The notes under the pieces: model-generated
Seen by the model: the letters and a program-made list of their open reading frames with translations, nothing else
What the model was told of the DNA's origin: nothing
Database searches by the model: none
Shown: piece after piece, positions 45,041 through 56,260 of the stretch
Layout: each line of letters starts with the position of its first letter
How positions within the stretch are numbered: the stretch's first letter is position 1
Made by a program: the position numbers and the translations under genes
From: Acanthosepion pharaonis
Lineage: Eukaryota > Mollusca > Cephalopoda > Sepiida > Sepiidae
Direction: 5' to 3'
Length of the DNA stretch: 64,000 bases
Assembly: GCA_903632075.3 (NCBI GenBank)
Contig: CAHIKZ030005439.1
Span: 1,517,501 to 1,581,500 of the forward strand

Positions 45041-45829
45041 CTCCGATTGAATGTGTTTTCAAATATCAAGATGTGACTTGCAAGTAAACTTGGCTGACTC
45101 ATCCTTTGAACTTAAAATAAAACCCCTCTTGACACCCCACCATGATGCTCCCCCACTTCTCTTGGATAGAGAGGTACAGTTTATAAACCTCCCAGGAGTT
45201 ATGTTCCACCAACCGAAAAGTAAATTCGTGGCACTGAACGGGTTATTTACTGGAGCTCATCGTGATTGACCAAAATAAAATATGCACGTGTTAACACCCC
45301 CGATCAGTTAAAATTAGAAGCCACGAGGGTCATGCCTGGTGTCGCATCAGAACATTTATTATTAGTTTTGTTATTATTTGAATCTGTTGGTTTGTTTTAA
45401 GGGCTTCCTCCAAGTTTCAACCTAAAACCTCAATAAACTGCAAATCAACAAGTCTTGATTATTGGTACATTTGGTCGGACATGTAGCTGACATTTCCATC
45501 ATCGTTTTTCTTAATTGTGTGAAGTATTACTGTGTGTATTGTTTTAACTTTCATTAAAATGTGTATGTGTATGCAGAAATACAAATGTACAGCCGAATTT
45601 GGTTGAAATGACTGAAACCTGGTAAAATGAGTTTGGCTGAAATGCAAAAGATTGCACACGTGAGTGCTTCCCACATCCACAGGAAAGTTTTATAAATACT
45701 GCTAGAATTTTCAAGCATATTCTAATATATTTATAGAACTCTTTACGTTTTACAATCTCAAAATGTTTTATATTTAGTTCTACATATTTTACGCCTGTGA
45801 CATGATTCTAGTCCCTGAGACCCTCCATT

Positions 45830-46870
45830 TAATATGTTTACACATGACTGCCTGTATCATTTCTATGGTATACTCCTGCATATGCGCTTGCTGGGTTGGT
45901 ATGTGGGGATATAATGTTGGGATATATCTTTATAAAGCCTTTAGTGAAATTGGGCGTATTATTATTTACGACTAAGTTGATAGAGTCGTTGAATGTTTTA
46001 GTTTCTTTGAACACAATGTTTTGGGATCGATGATCGTTCTCGGTTGACAATTTATTAATAAACTAAAATTGTTTCCAGAAGTCGAATCCTAGTAAGGAGT
46101 AGTGAATGTCCGCTACTACGAATGTCTACAGAAAAAGTCGTCGAATAAGTCGAATTTATCTCGGCTTTAATTTGCCCGTAGCAGCGTATATCAGAACCTG
46201 TAGACGACGTAAGAGAAACTGGTGTTTGGTCCCGTTGATAAACTGTTGACGTAGCTATGTGGAATGATAACTAAGCTGGCACCGGTATCTATCATAAATG
46301 AAAATTTTAGTGTCCCCCAACATTGCTGATATCTGTAATAATGGCACACTCGGGGGAAGTCGTCGTCCGCCCAATTAATTTCCCGCTTCGTTTAGCGCCG
46401 GTGAGGATGGGCGCGGACTTGGCTGTTGCATCAAGTCTCTTTTTTTTCTTTTTTCTTTTTTTTTTTTTTTTCAGACATTTGTACTACTGTTTACATGAAC
46501 GTGTCGCGTCTGCATAATAAATGTGTGCTCTACATACTTTTTGTACTTGTCCTTTTTCGAAAGGCTCGAGACCGTCAGGTATTGCTGACGTTTTAGTAGG
46601 TACTTCTTTCGTCTGAATTTGGTTACACGTGCTTATTTTAACAGTGCTTTGTATTAAAGACATTAATTCATCCACCAATTGTCCCAGCCTGGTTGGTTTT
46701 CAATCTTTTTGCGTTGCTAACACAGGTGATGTGAAAACTCGTAACGCCTGTAAAAAAATGTGTAGCACTATTTCGTTGCTTATCTCTAATGTTTTTGCAA
46801 TTGACAACATTTATTGAAGGTAAATTGATGGTCAACCTGTAATAACGGAGGTGAACATTAATTTATTTCG
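45830..46870 (-). pseudogene. Ty3/gypsy gag end, protease and RT-start fragment
   Basis: Minus-strand order: gag C-terminal motif CRAHIYYADATRSCK (about 46510; compare C-x2-H-x-x-F-G-x-x-A-x-x-C), then a T-run insertion. Protease FSFMIDTGASLVIIPHSYV (about 46290) follows, a second frame with STGSDIRCYGQIKAEIN, and an RT-leader-like KIYPNIISPHTNPA..GVYHRNDTGSH (about 45880). The protease keeps the D-T-G-A active site. The frame is broken twice, and RT proper and integrase are absent. It is a different lineage from the element at 15666-17735. Confidence 0.7.
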
Positions 46871-47148
46871 CAGTTCTGGCTTCATTTGTTCATGCGCTTC
46901 TATTAAAGATTTTTTAACCCATTGTAATTGTAAGTATTCAGAATGTTGCTAGGTATTTTCGCCACTATTTCAATAGAGACGCAATAACATTGTAAAAATT
47001 CGGGGTTTGGTAATTTACATTTCTCAGCTAGAATGGATATTCAGCAATGTTAGCTTGCATGAATTCCGATGTCTTAAATTTTATTTGCTGGACAGTCGGT
47101 TAGTGCTGCTCTTCTACTATGTTTATTTTTTGTATTCTTTGTGCAATA

Positions 47149-47173
47149 TATATATATATATATATATATATAT
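47149..47173. repeat. (TA)n microsatellite
   Basis: Short TA run. Confidence 0.9.
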
Positions 47174-47539
47174 TGAAATTCACCAAATATATGGTTAATA
47201 AGATGTGTGTATTTTTTTCGTCGTGGTTACCAAAATATGGTGACTTAAAATATGCAAACTATTTCAAACAAAAGGTCAACAAGGAGCCCACTATCAATAC
47301 TGGAAAGAACAATAACAGCTAGTAGAACTGAGAAACCTATTTTCTTGAAAAATGCTTTAATAGAAAGGTTTTATAAAACTGGCTTCTCGATCTTATAAGG
47401 AAACGGTTAATATTACCATTACGATTTTCCAATTTATGTCCAGTACTTCATGAGTATTAAACTAAAAGTAAGTATCGAGATCTCAATTGATCCTCTGTCT
47501 TGTTTTAAATTAAAATAATTATAATAAAGGAAAGATAAA

Positions 47540-47645
47540 CTGTGACGCTCGCAGTAGCCGAGTGGTAAAGCACACCGGATTAAAGTATGGTTTCACCTAC
47601 AAGAAGAGAAGCAGGTTCGAGATTTCTCCGATGCTTAAAATAGAA
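47540..47645 (+). mobile_element. tRNA-derived SINE (family 4)
   Basis: CTCGCAGTAGCCGAGTGGTA has a tRNA-like A box, and AGCAGGTTCGAGATTTCTCC is a B box. There is no other evidence for a functional tRNA, as the arms do not pair convincingly. Confidence 0.6.
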
Positions 47646-47756
47646 ATGGGTGTTTATTTTAAATACGAGTATGCACTATAAAAACGTTTGAAGTGATATA
47701 TATATATGTATATGTGTGTGTGATAAAAATATAGTTTAAGACATGATATATGTATG

Positions 47757-47896
47757 GGTTAAAGTACTCAATATCAGGGATAGATCGTAAGTAAATATAA
47801 AAGAGAACATTTGAGGTCAAAACCCAGCGGCGACAATCTATTTCATGCTTAAGTGCAATCTTCAAACCATGTCCACTTATATATATATATATATAA
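47757..47896 (+). repeat. Solo Penelope-type terminal sequence and (AT)n
   Basis: GTTAAAGTACTCAATATCAG..AAATATAAAAGAGAACA..GCGGCGACAATCTATTTCATG matches 42541-42620; a TA run follows at 47878. Confidence 0.6.
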
Positions 47897-48144
47897 TTCA
47901 AATGTTACTTTTTAAAACACTACTTATTCTGCAAAGCATAATAAATTTTCTCCTTTGTAGGAGAAACCACCGTGTGAACCGGCGTGTTTCAGACCCCCTC
48001 GGGCACAGATATCGTCACCGACCAACAAGGTTCTATTTAGCCTTTTGAGGAAAGCACTTCACCCAGTTCAGATTTATTCGAAACCCTATATCTACTGATA
48101 TCGTATCCGAAACGTAAACAACGCAATTTCTAAAGAATTAACGG

Positions 48145-48149
<5 letters not shown>

Positions 48150-48214
<65 letters not shown>
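48150..48214. repeat. (TA)n microsatellite
   Basis: TA run of about 62 bp. Confidence 0.95.
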
Positions 48215-48216
<2 letters not shown>

Positions 48217-48294
48217 GTAGCCTGTGTCTGTTTACGAACTCCTCATAGGGTTTTGGAGATAGACTCCCATAACAACATATATCCTGAAACTACA

Positions 48295-49042
48295 TTCCCC
48301 ACGGTACTTGGATAAGCATATTTTATTTTGATTAAAGGGAGTCTTCGTGAGGGTACAACCTACCCACACTAAATTTGTTTTTTCCATTTGATATAAATTA
48401 AATTTTTATTTGTACAAGGGAATGATTTCTATGGTACTTTGATAAGTATATTTTATTTTGGTCAAAGGGTGTCCGGATGAGGGGGGAAGTTTGGCCATAA
48501 CTCCCCATACTGATTTTTTCCCCTTTGATTTAAATTAAATTTAATTTTGAACAAGGGAATGACTCCTATCCAAAATATAAAAGGAGGAAGCCAAGACATG
48601 GAAGTCACATCGGCAACATCAAAATGAGACAATATGGATGTCAAATTGGGCAAGAAAACACCAATCAGTGGGTAGTGCCTTACAATACATATTTGTTGCG
48701 ACAATTCAACTGTCATATCAATGTTGAAATCTGCTCATCAATTCATTCAATCAAGTATTGCATCAAATACATATCAAAGGGTGTCAGATGAAGCTGTGTT
48801 TGCGCACACACGCACCGACTGAAAAATTTTCCTTTAAATTAAATTTTAATTTGAACAAAGGAATGACTCCTGTTCAAAATAAAGAAAGAGAAAGCCAGAA
48901 GATGGAGGTCACATCGGCAAGATCATTGAGTAATATTGAAATGGATAATTTTTCTCCATAAATTATAACAATGATTTAAAATCAACCATCATTTTCTTCC
49001 CCAAAATGTGCGACACGCAGCAAAGCGCAGGTAATTCGGCTA
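48295..49042 (+). mobile_element. Helitron-like 3' region with internal tandem units
   Basis: Ends GCAAAGCGCAGGTAATTCGGCTAG followed by T, which fits a Helitron 3' end. Inside, a unit with GGATAAGCATATTTTATTTT and TAAATTAAATTT..AAGGGAATGA is repeated at about 48303, 48432 and, in part, 48830. The tract GGAGGTCACATCGGCAA is also repeated (48601 and 48903). The 5' end was not found. Confidence 0.5.

Positions 49043-49106
<64 letters not shown>
49043..49106. repeat. (TA)n microsatellite
   Basis: TA run starting directly after the Helitron-like CTAG end. Confidence 0.95.
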
Positions 49107-49107
<1 letters not shown>

Positions 49108-49190
49108 AGTATAGGATTGGTGTATACGGAATAAATTCCAATAACCAACAAATACTGTTCTTAAAAGAGTGCTCAATACAGAAGAGCAAA

Positions 49191-49332
49191 TATAATTATT
49201 TATTCGAAAATTATAACATAAATATGTTATAAAATCACCATCATCACTTGATAAGACACCAGAAGTTTTGAAACAAAATGGCTATTTTTGTAGTGATTTT
49301 ATAACATATTTATGTTATAATTTTCGAATAAA

Positions 49333-49340
<8 letters not shown>
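49191..49340. repeat. Perfect 48-bp inverted repeat with 54-bp spacer
   Basis: Arm 49191-49238 (begins TATAATTATTTATTCGAAAA, ends AAAATCAC) is the exact reverse complement of 49293-49340. (TA)n tracts lie on the outer right side and about 85 bp to the left. The RNA could form a long hairpin. Confidence 0.95.

Positions 49341-49386
<46 letters not shown>
49340..49386. repeat. (TA)n microsatellite
   Basis: TA run adjoining the right arm of the inverted repeat. Confidence 0.95.
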
Positions 49387-49387
<1 letters not shown>

Positions 49388-50078
49388 TAAAGAAAAAACC
49401 AATGGACAACTTGCCAGCGGACCTAACACCTTAGACAAGAAAAAATCCTGAACAAGGAAATAAAGACCAAAAGGCAAAAACCTACCGATGCAGTAACGTG
49501 CTCAACGCCCAAACAAAGCACAAAACGCTTCACAATGTCACCACTTAACAAAAGACAACTCCAGTCATTACTCAAGTTTCATGCTTTTGCGATCTTCAGA
49601 CGATTAGAAGATTAAATGATATAAGGAACATATAGGTTAACATGTATGAATTTAACATGTTTCTCTTTTAATTTAGCTTCATCAGAAATGTTTTTTAATT
49701 AAATTTTCCATGAAATTTATGATGAAGTTAGAATAAAAGCGAAATATGTTAAATTTATAAACATTTTCCTATTTGTTCCTAATTTTATCATGTGTGTGTG
49801 AAAAAATTAGTAATAATTTTTATTTGTAAGCACAAAAATATCGATGGGTTGAAAATGATGATGTCAGTGATTTTAAGATGATACGTGCCTAAAATTTGAG
49901 CTATTTTCAGAAATAATAATTAGTAATTGTAGTTATATTTTTTAATCATTTCACCCTAAGCAAGGCAATAAAACCACTGAGACGCAATGAGGCACTGTGT
50001 TTGAAAGAATATGAGAAAAGGCAAAACTTTATTAAGGGTAGAGAACAAGAACAGAAATTTAAAAAACAAAATACTTAC

Positions 50079-50153
50079 CATGTTTTCGTTGACGAATAAA
50101 AGGTTATCATTCCACAACACAGGATAGACGTTTGCAGTTTTATTTTTTGCATC
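50079..50153 (-). CDS. Plexin-like receptor, exon 2 (IPT-like beta segment)
   Basis: 75 nt, 25 codons, residues 69-93, phase 0-0. Acceptor TTGTTTTCTAG, donor GTAAGT at 50073-50078. It reads NKTANVYPVLWNDNLLFV, resembling the V-x-V-x-W-x(n)-L strand pair found between PSI and IPT units of plexins. Sequon NKT is present. A second frame is also open over these 75 nt, so the frame choice rests on phase with exons 1 and 3. Confidence 0.78.
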
Positions 50154-50379
50154 CTAGAAAACAAATAAGTTATTTAGGTGAATAAAAAATTCTTTTCGCT
50201 TAAAGCAATAAAATTTTTTTAAAAAATAAAATAAATAAATTAATTTCCTTTTGGATTTCTTAATGTTATCAATGACTAAATATGTAATTCTGAATTTTCA
50301 AAAGGCAAACATCTACAACGGGAAATAGATTCTCATTGAATTTAAGTCATGTAACGCTGAACAACTTCGTCACAGATGA

Positions 50380-51485
50380 TAAAAGTAACAAAGGTGTGGT
50401 TCTACAGATGAGTGCTAAGAACACCATGGATAGAGTATGTGAGTAACAAAGAAGTATTAAAAAATAGGCAAGATAATGTTGATCTGGAGGTCGGACGTTG
50501 TTGGAGTAGAAGAAACGAACTTGGGCGCTTGTTTAGATAAATGAGCAAAGATTTATTTTTATATACGAGTTATAAAAATGTCTCTGGTAAGTGGTAAACG
50601 ATAGCGTGTTTGAATGGTCGGTGTACTAGTTGTGAAGTGAGAGCGTGAAAAAGGAATATGCTTAACCCTGGCTGACTGCTTAGTAATTTTCGATTTGTGC
50701 TTGTCGCGTTGATAGGGTCCGTTCATTTACTGTGTTTACAGGAGGTCGTTTACAAAGCCTCATGGTCGGACAGGCAGTCAGCCGTGCATGTGTACATGCG
50801 TGCGTAAAGTATTTCTCCGCTTTCCGTTGATGTGCTACTGTCCAGGTTCTCATAGCTTATATAAGGGAAACGCGCGGACGTAGTTGAAAGAATCTGTGGC
50901 AAACGAGATTCGCCTTAGTAATGGCTAGGAGTCTGATATATTTCTGTTTCTTTTAAAATTTGTTTTGAGTAGAGTGCGGCGTCTGTGTAATGTAACTTAG
51001 CTAGTCGAAAACTGGTGTGTAGTTAGAGATATGTGTTTTTTAATAATTCTGTAAATTTGGCTTTAATTTCTTACCTCTAACTATGTGTAAATTGTGTTTT
51101 TCCGCTACAATAACAGGAAAAGTAGCTCATTCTAGACTTGAAAAGGTCAAGATTTAATTAACGAATAAAATTTCAGAGTTCTGGACGAGACGTTAGGAGT
51201 ATGAATGTTGAATGCTGAAGTAGTCTTTACAAATCACCGGAAACTCAATCCTAAACAGGAAACAAGGAGTAAACCTCTACTACGAGTAAGACCGGGGAGG
51301 TGTGTAAAACCGGACGACATTTAACCCTCACTTCCCCCCACCAAAAAAAAACGGCTGCTATGTCTAGCACACATAACAAGGAAAGAGAGCCTAGAGAATT
51401 CAATACTCACAAGATATTTTGAAGGTAAGTGAAACGTGTGGGAAACAGTGTGTAACCTACTAATGAGCGTGAGCAGGTGGCAAAA
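50380..51485 (+). pseudogene. LINE C-terminal fragment (family C) split by an insertion
   Basis: Left piece 50395-50475 reads like MVLRTPWIEYVSNKEVLKN. The C-terminal continuation (CLAHITRKES..) resumes at about 51355 and runs to about 51480. The 14133-14395 copy shows these two pieces should be nearly adjacent. About 850 bp lies between, including a SINE-like block at 51230-51325 (third copy of the 7990 repeat). Confidence 0.6.
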
Positions 51486-51709
51486 TAAGGACAAAGGGAT
51501 TAGCTGAAATTTACTCAGAAATTATCTATATGATTAATACTCCCTACTGAATTAAGTGCATTAACATGTATTGATAGTATTTTTTTACGGTTTATCAACC
51601 CTTTTTGGGTTGTTTAAAACCGAAACATATTTTGGATTGTAAGAATAATTCTTTGTTTTTCTTTTTAGCAAGTGAATTAACAATGATTTTTCCAAACACA
51701 AGTCCTACT

Positions 51710-51870
51710 ATGTAACCCATAGCTAGAGGGAGAAGAGCTGGATTAATACGTTTCCCAGGGGTACTTGCATGTAAGTGAATCTAACGAGGTCTGCTGGTCT
51801 TCGAACTCAGTTATCCGATTTTACATTCCGAACTGCTATCCATCACACCAGTCGCACATCCACGCATTAA
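51710..51870 (-). mobile_element. SINE family 2, minus-strand copy
   Basis: TGTAACCCATAGCTAGAGGG, a TTCCCAGGGGTACTTGCATG block and a tRNA-like ACCAGTCGCACATCC end; compare 62610-62760. Confidence 0.65.
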
Positions 51871-52034
51871 CAAGGAAGGAGAATGTTGAAAAATAACCAT
51901 TTCTTTTGTAAAATAAGTATGTTTTCATAAATGCTACAAACTTATTGATACTTTCGAATATAAAATTCGTGTTCAAATTATCATCGTCATTTTTCAAAAC
52001 GACTCCTTGTTAAAATCAGAATTGGAAAAGGATT

Positions 52035-52230
52035 CCAACCTTAAGAAGTGCCTGAAAAATATACCACAGTTTGACCCAAGCTTTGTGAGTGAAAATGGAA
52101 AGACCAAACTAACCCGTCAGGGGCTGTGCTAGCATGAAGTCACAAGTCATCGTGTCCGAGAGTTTGGGCGTACTGGCCTTATTCAACTGCAGATTATGCG
52201 GTTTCTCTCAGAAATTGTAACTGTGACACT
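52035..52230 (+). repeat. Dispersed repeat (second copy at 58640-58815)
   Basis: Both copies share GGGCTGTGCTAGCAT-like sequence, TCACA.GTCATC.TG, GCGTACTGGCCTT.TTCAA and TCTCTCAGAAA.TGTAACT. Confidence 0.7.
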
Positions 52231-52304
52231 GAGGCTGTGAGGTGGTTAAGCATCAATTCTAAGCAGGAAAAAATGGTTAAGCCCAAAATAAAATATAGGC
52301 TGGA

Positions 52305-52323
52305 AGATAGATAGATAGATAGA

Positions 52324-52394
<71 letters not shown>
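52305..52394. repeat. (GATA)n(GT)n compound microsatellite
   Basis: Five GATA units then GT run of about 68 bp. Confidence 0.96.
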
Positions 52395-52396
<2 letters not shown>

Positions 52397-53089
52397 CGAG
52401 AGAGAGAGAGGACATTTTCCTTGGTGAGATGGGGATTTCTTCTCTCCTAAAGTTTATTTGACTTATCTATCGAGAGTCTGGTATGCGGACGAAAACAGAT
52501 TTGGAGAATGAGTTTATCTCTTTCTTGGGAAATTAGAAAAACACATGTCACTGGCGAATAGAAAAGCAAACGAGAATTATATTTTTGTTAGCGAAAACGA
52601 ATTGAGAAAGGAAAAGTGAGAATGAACCCACAGCGAAGATAAAGATTATGAAAATCGATCCGTCATGATAGGCAGGTGATCTGGCCTAAGTTTCTGCTGA
52701 GCCAGCGACCGGCTCAGGGATGAAACACAGAGAGTCTCTTTGTTGAGAATTTAGGTAAACAAATATATTTTCATTGACGAAAACAAATTGGGAAATAAGT
52801 TTCTCTCTTTCTGGAGAAATTTGAAAAATACATTATTATCGACAAGAGAAGTAGATAAGAATTCACAAAAACGAAAACAAGGAACGAAACCTTTTTCTTA
52901 AGGTTGAGGTCAATAATGTCTCAAGGTTTTCTGGTTTGTGCGAAAGGAGTCATAAAATTGAAATTAATGAGGAGAATAAACCTTTCTCCTATGCACTTAA
53001 AAATTAGATTTGTCACAAAGACAGTTATGCCGCCCTGAGAAGTAGGCAGAGTTAGAATACCTAGATGGAAGGAGGAAGAGGCAGAGTTT

Positions 53090-53760
53090 AGCTTCACCTG
53101 TGCGAAGCCTTTTTTTATGCGCCATGTCTTTTCACGCGTTGTTTTCCCTTGTCTCTCTTTTCCTCTATTCGACCCGTGAGTGTCAGATTCTCCAGGGCCT
53201 ACTTCCTCATTATGTGTCCCAGAAATTTCAGCTGCCTCTTTCTGATGTTGAGTATAAGCCTTCTCCTTGTTTGCAACCTCTCTAAGATCTCATCGTAGCT
53301 CACACGTTCGGTCCATTATATCCTTAGCATCCTTCTGTAGAATCACATCTCTGTCGCCTCGAGTCTCTTCTTCATCTTTGAGGAAATCGTCCAACATCCG
53401 CTGCCGTAAAGAAGGAAAGATGTCTCGTAACAGTTGAGTATTCTTTTCTTTGTTACCAAAGATATCCTCCTGTCTCGCAGAACTTTGTCCAGCTTTTGGA
53501 ATGTGTCCTTGGCCATCCCAATACGCCTACGGATATCAGTGTCTCATTTACCGTCCTCTGTCAAGACGCTTCCTAGATATTAAACTTCCTCGTCTGCTTG
53601 ATTCTAGTGTTCCCGACCTTCAGATCGCATTTCGGGCTTATCCGATTTCTGACGACCATGCACTCCGTCTTCTTGTAGTTTATGCTTAGTCCTTTCTCCT
53701 CACTCTCAGTCGCTACCTTCTGTATGCGAAAAGTTGAAGTGAAGCAGGTTGGAGTTAAGG
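53090..53760 (-). pseudogene. LINE fragment (family C), RT palm to C-terminus
   Basis: The minus strand reads EEKGLSINYKKTECMVVRN and KVGNTRIKQTRKFN (about 53690-53575). Continuation runs through GSGCW-like and EATEM-type residues near 53360, all in broken frames. Same family as 31408-31720. Confidence 0.65.
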
Positions 53761-53884
53761 GAAGAGCAATCCTTGTGACTACTCCCAAGGAGGGTGAATG
53801 ATTTTCCAAATTTGGAAAGTGGATTACGAAAGCAGAAATGGGGAATAAATAAACCCCTTACGAGGATTAATGTGAAAATTAAAT

Positions 53885-54445
53885 AATCAACGAATCCCAA
53901 GGGCCCTTCTGCTCCACGCCAGTTTTGGGCCGAAGTGCATATAAGCAGATGACTTTGAGGAGCTCATAGACTTGGGCTGAGAAGCTGCATCGAATGCTTC
54001 TGGAATCCACGTCAGCTTCCACCAGTATTCCTGATTTCAAGACTCTGATCCCAGCCTTCCAGAAGGCCCAGTGTCACTATAGAGATTAACGCGGGAAGGT
54101 TTAATTTTTGTTGTACCAAGAGCTATATAAACCAATTGAAGATTAACGCCACGAATCTCTCGTTTTATTTTTTCGTCGTGAAGTTATTTTTCTTCATTAA
54201 TATAGCACCCGTCACGGCTTGAACTAGCGCTGCCATTACGACAACATTCGATCTTCTACTGCTCTGAGATCAAGAACACAACGTGGGCAGAGACGGTGTG
54301 GATCGAAGCGGCCATCAACCAACAACCATCTTGGATCAGCGTCAGCATTGAGCAGCACAGAGTCAGCCCGTGCTTAAAGCGTCGAGAACCGCACCACTAA
54401 ATGTGGTTACGCCACCGGGAGTAGACGGGGAAAGGTGTTACATAA
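53885..54445 (+). other. LTR-like block
   Basis: Contains AGAGCTATATAAACC (TATA-like, about 54120). A stretch TCTGAGATCAAGAACACAAC..GGGCAGAGACGGTGTGGATC (about 54264) resembles 19828-19877 in the 18450-20045 block, and ACGCCACCGGGAGTAGACGG follows. No internal genes were found, so it may be a solo LTR. Confidence 0.4.
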
Positions 54446-56039
54446 TTAAGGTATGCTCAGCATAATTACAGTAAGGACTACAGGTTGTTTTCTGTGGGTG
54501 TTGAAGACAGACAAATGCGCCTAACCAGGCATCTGCAACGGTAATTAACTAACAATCCTAGAGATTGGCGGATGTCTATTACTGTTTCTGGTATTATGGG
54601 TTTTCTTCAGGGTCATTCAAAATTAAACATAATTAAATGTAAATTAGCATAAAACAAGCATGATCTACAGTCACAATATAGTTCCCGTAAATAACTTGAT
54701 ATTTTTAAAACTTCGTATTAAAAATATTGAATCAGTTGTAAATTACTGTTAAAAAAGATGCTACAGAACTACAACTGATTTATATTATTTACATTCGGCC
54801 TAATATTTCTTATTATCACACCGTTCCTGCTTTCCCACTCGAAGCCAATGTACTGATGATGAGGCGGCAACGCTGATGACATAGGTATTCATAGTTGTAA
54901 TATGAATGATCATGAACAGAAAATCAACATCCTCTACTAAGAAATTGATCTCAAGATAAATCATTCCAAAAACAGAAACTATGATCGAGAATTGTAATGA
55001 AAGCATTGATGACACCTACCCTGATTCCATCATAAAAATTCCAAGATGTGGAATTAGTAAATACTAAACACTTCAGATACCTTTGTGTATGGATCAGTTT
55101 TAACAAATTTAGTATCGGAGATAAGAAATTCTATTTCTATGTTCAACTTTCTTATCTTGCTTTCTGCGCTAGGGTAGTTTCACCCAACACTGCAAGTTGC
55201 TACAAAACCAAGACATTAACCTAAAAACTCGATTCATTTTCTTAAATAACCTCATAAGATCGAGACTTTCACACGAAAGTCATGCATGGCACTAAAAGCC
55301 GTTCAGAAATATCTAAATTGTCAGCTGCATGCAAGCGCCTTCTCAAATCATTGATTATAAATGTCTTCGGGAGAATTAAGCCCCTAGGAGGTATTACTGA
55401 GAGCCATCCTTCTCCAAACATTGTAGACAGACAATGCAGAATAACAAAGAACTATACCAAATAATGGAAACCACATCACCTGATGACTTTCAACAGCAGC
55501 AACAATTAAAATGGATATCACGTGTAATTTGAATATAAAACAATGACATAATCAAGATATTGACGTTCCACAATATTTCAAACAAAGGGTTAGGAAGTAA
55601 GCCCTCATCAATACTAGAAAGAGCGATAAAGCTGATGTACTTAAGAAACCCATTTTCAGACAGAAATGACTGCTCAGTTATTGAAGAAAGCCGAGAAGCA
55701 CAATAACAGTAACTGTATGATAATGATAAGGATGAAGGCATTAGTCCAGATGCAAATAATGAAAATACCTCACACTAGAAAATTAAATAAAAGCAACTGA
55801 TTAAATGGTTCTTAGTATATTATAAACAGTGGTAATAGAATAACTGTATTGTTCTCACACTGACTTAACTAATCAGTGCGAATTGGAACACTAAATCCTA
55901 CTTTAGGATTCAAATAAGTAAAGAGGATGTGCATACGTGATAAGCGTCCAGATGTAGAATAAAGTGCATATCGCGTAACATCTGGTGAGCCGGATAGTAC
56001 TGCTTGTAGATTAATGAATTCGAGTATCCCTTTTCTGTC

Positions 56040-56260
56040 GGGATCCTAACTTTAATCACTTCTTCAATTCTATACCATGTCCCTTCAGGAGATAAGCAAT
56101 CATAGCTCAATAACTTCTTATTCTTTGTAGATCTAAGCAACGTTTGTCTCTTTACTATCCCTCCCAGTCTCAGTTCTGCTATCCACTTACACAAACTTGT
56201 TAGATAGGTTATTCCCTCTGCTCGTTCTCTATCTGATCTTAACCTTAAGCTGTTGTCTAA
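56040..56260 (-). pseudogene. LINE C-terminal fragment (family C)
   Basis: The minus strand reads EGITYLTSLCKWIAELRLGG and IVKRQTLLRSTKNKKL, the C-terminal end typical of this family. A short GA run (56280-56300) precedes it. The 195-codon frame through here is a fusion of LINE and flank, not a gene. Confidence 0.65.

Larger units (their letters stand above)
42244..50078 (-). other. Intron 2 (7.8 kb)
   Basis: Phase-0 intron, donor GTAAGT. It holds a Penelope-like element with inverted arms, a gypsy fragment, SINEs, several (TA)n tracts, a Helitron 3' end and a 48-bp inverted repeat. 46875-47140, 47180-47540 and 49390-50070 hold nothing I recognise. Confidence 0.8.

Noticed and set aside
47540..47645. 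True tRNA gene
   Set aside because: A and B boxes are present but the cloverleaf arms do not pair well; it reads as a SINE head.
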